NCBI GenBank assembly: GCA_043756665.1
Contig: JAYUQR010000134.1
Coordinates: forward strand, 1-21,309
DNA length: 21,309 bases
DNA from: STC-74 sp043756665
GTDB lineage: Bacteria > Patescibacteriota > Gracilibacteria > BD1-5 > UBA2023
Direction: 5' to 3'
Positions 17,390 through 21,309 of the stretch are shown here, piece after piece. Position 1 is the first letter of the stretch; every line of letters begins with the position of its first letter. The notes beneath the pieces are model-generated. The model saw only the letters and a list, made by a program, of their open reading frames with translations. It ran no database searches and was not told the origin of the DNA. Made by a program: the position numbers and the translations under genes.

Positions 17390-18364
17390 TTAGGTATTGA
17401 TGAGGTTGATGACGAGGCGGATCATCATCTCTTTCTCTTTCGGGTCACTCTGAGCGATCAGGAGGGCAAGGGATACGAGTCCACTCTCATTAATCTTCAC
17501 GTCACCATTTCTCCTGAAGCGGTGACGGTTTTTTTCCAGAAACCATACGAAGAGGAAGGCTCCAATTCGCTTGTTCCCATCACTGAAAGGATGATCCTTG
17601 ATGATGAAATAGAGAAGGTGCGCCGCCTGCTCCTCGATCGTCGGATAGAGATATGCACCATCGAAAGTCGCGATGATAGACGAGAGGATTCCGATGAAAC
17701 TCTCATCTTTCTCATTTCCGAATAGATCGCTAGCTTCTCACTGTTCCATGAGTTTGCTTCTGAGCTCACCGATCACGGTATGTGCCTCACTATACTCGAT
17801 GATATAGGTGATATCTGGGTTTCCTTCGATCTCGAGACTGCCCGCATCATACTGGTTCAGGAGGATGAAGCTCTCAGTATACGTCGAGATAATCTCGAGG
17901 AATCCGCGAGCCTCTACGAGTGAGAGGTCTCCCTTGCTCTTCTCGGAAATGATCTGGATAGTCTTCTGGAGCTCATCGAGTCGTTTCTGATTGACCGAGT
18001 AACCTTGGACGAGATATTCACGAAGTCGCTGGGTTGCCCACTGACGAAAATGAGTCGCACGAGTTGAGTTGACTCGGTAGCCAACGGAAATAATGGCATC
18101 AAGATTGTAGTATTCAATCTGACGAGTTACTTCTATTCCTCTTTCGATTTGAACTGTTGCATTTTTTGCAACAGTTTGCTCCTGGACGAGTTCACCAGAG
18201 GAAAATATCGATCGAAAGTGACGAGAAATCACCGACTTATCACGACCAAAAAACTCTGCAATCTGATTGAGTGTCAGCCAAAGTGTTTCATTCTGAAAGT
18301 TAACCATCACTTCTGTCTGATTATCAGGTGAAGTATAGATGATGATTTTGTTCTTTGTATCCAT
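17390..18364 (-). CDS. RhuM-Fic fusion protein
   Basis: The 324-aa protein has an N-terminal RhuM-type domain (residues about 5-180: LWLTLNQIAEFFGRDKSVIS, a helix-turn-helix-like segment, then YYNLDAIISVGYRVNSTRA and FRQWATQRLREYLVQGY). A C-terminal Fic/Doc domain carries HPFSDGNKR at 259-267. Fic enzymes of the AMP-transferring type have G at the position where this has K; Lys there is Doc-like, and Doc phosphorylates EF-Tu. The activity is therefore uncertain. One TGA (codon 210) joins the two domains, so a standard translation would stop before the Fic part. I chose ATG 18364, because the TATAAT box at 18388-18393 puts transcription start downstream of the alternative ATG at 18385. No antitoxin is recognised nearby. 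Confidence 0.9.
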
Positions 18365-18387
18365 GGTTGTTTCTAGTGAATACATAC

Positions 18388-18414
18388 ATTATATACATAT
18401 GAATATAATTGCAA
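18388..18414 (-). promoter_or_regulatory. Promoter for RhuM-Fic
   Basis: On the minus strand a perfect -10 TATAAT (18388-18393) follows TTGCAA (18409-18414) with a short 15-bp spacer. The predicted transcription start near 18381 favours ATG 18364 as translation start. Confidence 0.5.
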
Positions 18415-18619
18415 GAGTTTTTCTCGAGAAAATTATCCTATCCGCTTACTCATCTTCTCGATGATATTATTCGCACGTTCCTAGTTTCTAACACAAAACA
18501 CATATTTTTGTAAATCTAGTAGAATAGTGAGGTCTTACGCTTATTATTTCTAAGATAGCAATACATACGGGGATTTCCAAAGTACCATAATTGTTATTAG
18601 AATGTAGGCATCTACTTTT
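18415..18619. other. Intergenic, with a possible gene remnant
   Basis: No complete gene is seen between argH and RhuM-Fic. A perfect palindrome TTTTCTCGAGAAAA lies near 18419-18432. Next to it, on the minus strand, 15 sense codons (ERANNIIEKMSKRIG) run between a TAG at 18481-18483 and a TAA at 18433-18435, in rpo-like codons. They may be the tail of a decayed gene, but they are too short to identify. Confidence 0.3.
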
Positions 18620-19801
18620 TTAAAGTTTTCATTTTATTATTTTATACGCATCTCGAAATGCCATCCCCTGAGCAACAAGTTTATAAACCTCATCCGTCGC
18701 ATACAGATCATCTGAAAGTGATTTTTTAAGTTTATCCTGATGAAACTCAAGTGACGAAACAACGAGCACAGAGACTTCCACGATATCATTCCAAGTACTC
18801 ATAGCATTGAGAAGTATACTTTTGGTCATCTGAAGATCTCGTTGGTAGCCACTCGTGAGGTGGGTATAGATATTTCGAAGTTGATCTACGTATCCAAAAT
18901 AGATGGATATTTTCGCACGTATCAGTTCACAAACATCATAGTTTCTCTTCTGTGGCATAATCGAGGAACCCGTTGTCATTGTATTGTGAAGTGAGATATA
19001 TCAGAATTCACTGGTCGTAAAAAGTAGGAGGTCAGTATTGAGACGAGAGATAACGAGGAGGACACTCCCGATTTGACTGAGGAATTCATATTCAAACAGT
19101 CATCTTGAAAGCCCACAGTACATAGGATTCTCCTGAACTTTTGCGAAACCCAGTAATTTTGCACTATATTCTCTGTCATTGGGAAAGGATTGTATTCAAA
19201 AACCTGCCGCAGATCAAAGTGGCGATTGATCAAGAATCTTTCCTTGGGATGCGAGTATAGATTTGATATCATTGAGTGCATCTCGAAACGATCATAGCCA
19301 AGTGTATGTCGTAGTTGGCATCGCTTTTTGCCAATGTGTATATCCTGGCATTTCGAGGGCAGGCTCTCTGAGTCGAGTTTCGAAAGCACCGATGAAATCA
19401 GAAAGGAGCAAGAGTGATTCTTCGTAATTCTCTTTGAGAAAAAGTCGAATCATCGTGAGTGATTGATCATTTCTCGATCTTCCAGTATGGATTTTTTTGC
19501 CTACCTCTCCAAATCGTTCCGTGAGGTATCACTCGATAGCAGTATGCCCATCTTCTTGGGAAGGATCTATCACAAATTCACCCTTCTCATGTTGAGAGAG
19601 TATTTCATCGAAACCTTCCAGTACAATTTTTAGTTCCTCATCTGAGATGACTCAGATTTTTGCAAGCATTTGTGCATGGGCCCTTGAAGCCTCGATATCA
19701 TAGCGCAGAAATGCTATATCTACTATGTAGTCATCCCCAACCGTGAATTTTTCTATAAGTTTATCGAGAGAAGAGGTGGTTTGCCAGAGTTTAGATTTCA
19801 T
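18620..19801 (-). CDS. argH: Argininosuccinate lyase
   Basis: ArgH splits argininosuccinate into arginine and fumarate, the last step of arginine synthesis. The 393-aa frame needs eight TGA-Gly codons. Motifs are HTGRSRNDQ (about 106-114), TH in PGYTHWQKAMP, SPLGSAAGFG (the first Gly is TGA) and the signature GSSIMPQKRN at 278-287, which holds the catalytic Ser loop. It is shorter than the ~460-aa E. coli enzyme and resembles the compact type with SAAGFG, as in Bacteroidetes and some archaea (from memory). Signature variant: KRN instead of KKN. It lies 28 bp after argG in the same direction, clearly an operon. The start ATG 19801 follows AATT with no Shine-Dalgarno sequence. The last codons are K-TGA-KL-TAA. 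Confidence 0.95.
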
Positions 19802-19829
19802 AATTATACATCAAAAAGCGTAAGAAAGA

Positions 19830-21125
19830 CTAGAGCGTAAAGATTCCTAAATTTTTATAAATTTCAAGTTTATTTCTCGAATCAGTGATATCAAGATTTC
19901 TCATCGTCAATTGTCCGATACGATCGCTCGGTCAAAAGTGAGACTCATCGTTCTCCATGGTAAGTCGCTCTGGAGCATAAGTCAGGTGCTCGCTCTTTGT
20001 GTCGAGGATCGTGTAATCATCTCATCTACGAAGTTCGAGAGTGACTGACCCCGTAATAGTTTTGCCTACCCAGTTTAGGAGTGATTCTTTCATCATCATC
20101 ATTGCTTGTGGGTCATACCACCTTCCTTCATAGAGAAATCTTCCGAGTTTATTTCAGAGATTTCTGTAATTTTCGAGGGTAGATTCATTATGTATTCCAC
20201 TTAAGAGTCTTTCATAGATAATATGGAGGAGTGCTAATCCCGGTGCTTCATAAATTCCTCGACTTTTTGCTTCGATAATACGATTTTCGATCTGATCACT
20301 CATGCCGAGCCCATGCCTTCCTCAGATAGCATTCGCCTCCATGATCATTTCAACAACACTTCCAAATTTATTGCCATTGATAGTGATGGGGATTCCTTCG
20401 AGAAATTCTACCGTTACTGTTTCAGGAAGTATCTTCACATCTGGATCCCAAAATTTTATACCCATTATAGGATGTACAATATGCATGGATATTTCGAGTT
20501 TCTCGAGATCTTTGGCTTCGTGTGTGGCTCCGAGGATATTGGCATCAGTACTATATGCCTTTTCGGTGCTAAGTTTGTAATTAAATCCATGTGCAATAAG
20601 CCATTCACTCATTTCTTTTCTTCCTCAAAGTTCTCAGGTAAAAGTGCTATCAAGCCAGGGCTTATAAATTTTTAGTCCTGGATTTACCATGAGTCCGTAT
20701 CGGTAAAATCGCTCGATATCATTTCATTTATAGGTACTTCCATCTCCCCAAATATTTACATCGTCTTCTTTCATAGTACGCACTAGTTGGACTCATGTAA
20801 TTGCTCTGCCTAATGGAGTCGTATTAAAATAGGTTTTGCCTGCTGTTTTTATATGAAATGCTCCACATTGAAGGGCGATGAGTCACTCATTTACCAAGCT
20901 TTCTCTGCAGTCTACTAGCTTTGCTGACACGGCACCGTATTCAAATGCCCGTTTCGGGATATCATCATAATTTGATTCATCGTATTGACCAAGATTTGCA
21001 GTATAAGCATAGGGAAGAGCTCATTTATCACGCATCCAAGCAACAGCACAACTAGTATCAAGTCCACCACTGAAGGCAATACCAACTTTTTCAGAAACTG
21101 GGAGCGATGGGAGGATATGTCACAT
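19830..21125 (-). CDS. argG: Argininosuccinate synthase
   Basis: ArgG joins citrulline and aspartate with ATP to give argininosuccinate. The 431-aa protein has the ATP PP-loop SGGLDTS (19-25), YTANLGQYDE, TYFNTTPLGRA, NIWGDGSTYKGNDIERF (124-140), AYSTDANILGATHEAKDLE, and GGRHGLGMSDQIENRIIEAKSR. It aligns over its length with the E. coli type of ArgG. Eleven TGA codons include residues 2, 35, 81, 111, 134, 164 and 167. At 35 (DK-G-A), 81, 111, 134 (YK-G-N) and 167 the E. coli protein has Gly, and likewise in the later AI-G-G and RR-G-D. It is the first gene of argGH. A terminator-like hairpin lies 22 bp upstream and could be an attenuator or the end of another unit. Confidence 0.97.
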
Positions 21126-21146
21126 ATGAGTGAAAAAAATGAAATA

Positions 21147-21174
21147 AAAACAGTCCAATTTGAAGGACTGTTTT
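21147..21174 (-). terminator. Terminator-like hairpin upstream of argG
   Basis: AAAACAGTCC (21147-21156) pairs with GGACTGTTTT (21165-21174) around an 8-nt AT loop. Read on the minus strand it is followed by TTTTTATTT, the form of an intrinsic terminator, 22 bp before the argG ATG. It either ends a unit further right or acts as a leader attenuator for argGH. Confidence 0.7.
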
Positions 21175-21201
21175 CGAGATTCATAGGAAATAATTACTAC
21201 A

Positions 21202-21309
21202 ACGCCCGAGACCACCCGCGGCACTCAATGCAACGGCGGTCGAGTCCCAGATGTAGTAGGGTACCGAGAACCCGTGCACGAGCACCGCGACACGTCCTGA
21301 ATCCGGTCC
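21202..21309 (-). CDS. Partial alpha/beta hydrolase on GC-rich foreign DNA
   Basis: From the window edge inwards the minus strand reads GPDSGRVAVLVHGFSV, then PYYIWDSTAVALSAAG, the N-terminal beta-strand, HG oxyanion motif and first helix of an alpha/beta hydrolase. The likeness is lost after about 21214, where the frame runs on as GLGRC into AT-rich DNA. The 109 bp from 21201 are about 64% G+C against about 29% in the 80 bp before. Codons are GC-ending (GTG CTC GTG CAC GGG TTC), unlike all other genes here, and there is no TGA. The gene is cut at both ends: by the window edge and by the join. It is likely not native. Confidence 0.6.

Noticed and set aside
17360..17725. Plus-strand 121-aa acidic frame
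   Set aside because: It is antisense to the Fic domain, which has a clear HPFSDGNKR motif.
18433..18483. Short minus-strand frame ERANNIIEKMSKRIG as a gene
   Set aside because: Fifteen codons with no start; at most the tail of a decayed gene.
1..21309. tRNA, rRNA, tmRNA or riboswitch genes
   Set aside because: None recognised by eye on either strand; the GC-rich right end looked RNA-like at first but reads as a protein-coding fragment.

Overview
The window comes from a bacterium that reads UGA as glycine (genetic code 25), as in the candidate-phyla lineages Gracilibacteria (BD1-5) and Absconditabacteria (SR1). With the standard code nearly every gene here breaks at TGA. With UGA=Gly, rpoB, rpoC, ung, argH, argG and a dozen accessory genes become full-length single frames. 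Many of the TGA codons fall on glycines conserved across bacteria: RpoB KG-K near residue 730, RpoC HSGG at 1001, UNG KGW at 139, the Kazal VCGSD, and ArgG YKGND. No tRNA or rRNA gene is visible, so the required tRNA-Gly(UCA) lies elsewhere.

Layout. 1-850: a minus-strand mini-lipoprotein and a divergent 154-aa orphan gene. 1222-9457: rpoB and rpoC, the two large RNA polymerase subunits, separated by about 650 bp that hold a cluster of palindromic repeats, a small two-helix membrane protein gene and a structured leader. 9682-15791: a plus-strand run of mostly exported proteins: a five-domain Ig-like repeat protein, a Tyr/Ser/Asn-rich secreted protein, uracil-DNA glycosylase (the only intracellular one), a membrane-anchored Kazal-domain protein and a secreted protein with propeller-like repeats. 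A minus-strand orphan gene (13347-13811) lies among them. 15788-18364, all minus strand: a YgjP/DUF45 metallopeptidase with repeat DNA inside its frame, a DUF2809 membrane protein, two small basic Gly/Lys-rich proteins and a RhuM-Fic fusion. 18620-21125, minus strand: argG-argH, the last two steps of arginine synthesis. The last ~108 bp are GC-rich (about 64%, against about 29% in the preceding 80 bp) and encode the start of an alpha/beta hydrolase in ordinary high-GC codons. This is probably foreign DNA or a chimeric contig end.

Two themes recur. First, genes start without a Shine-Dalgarno sequence, often as TTATG. Second, degenerate heptamer or octamer tracts and GC-rich palindromes sit at gene boundaries and, in the DUF45 gene, inside the coding frame. 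The exported proteins (Kazal inhibitor, Ig-like adhesin-like protein, propeller-like protein) fit an organism living in contact with other cells, but that lifestyle is inferred, not shown by the sequence.
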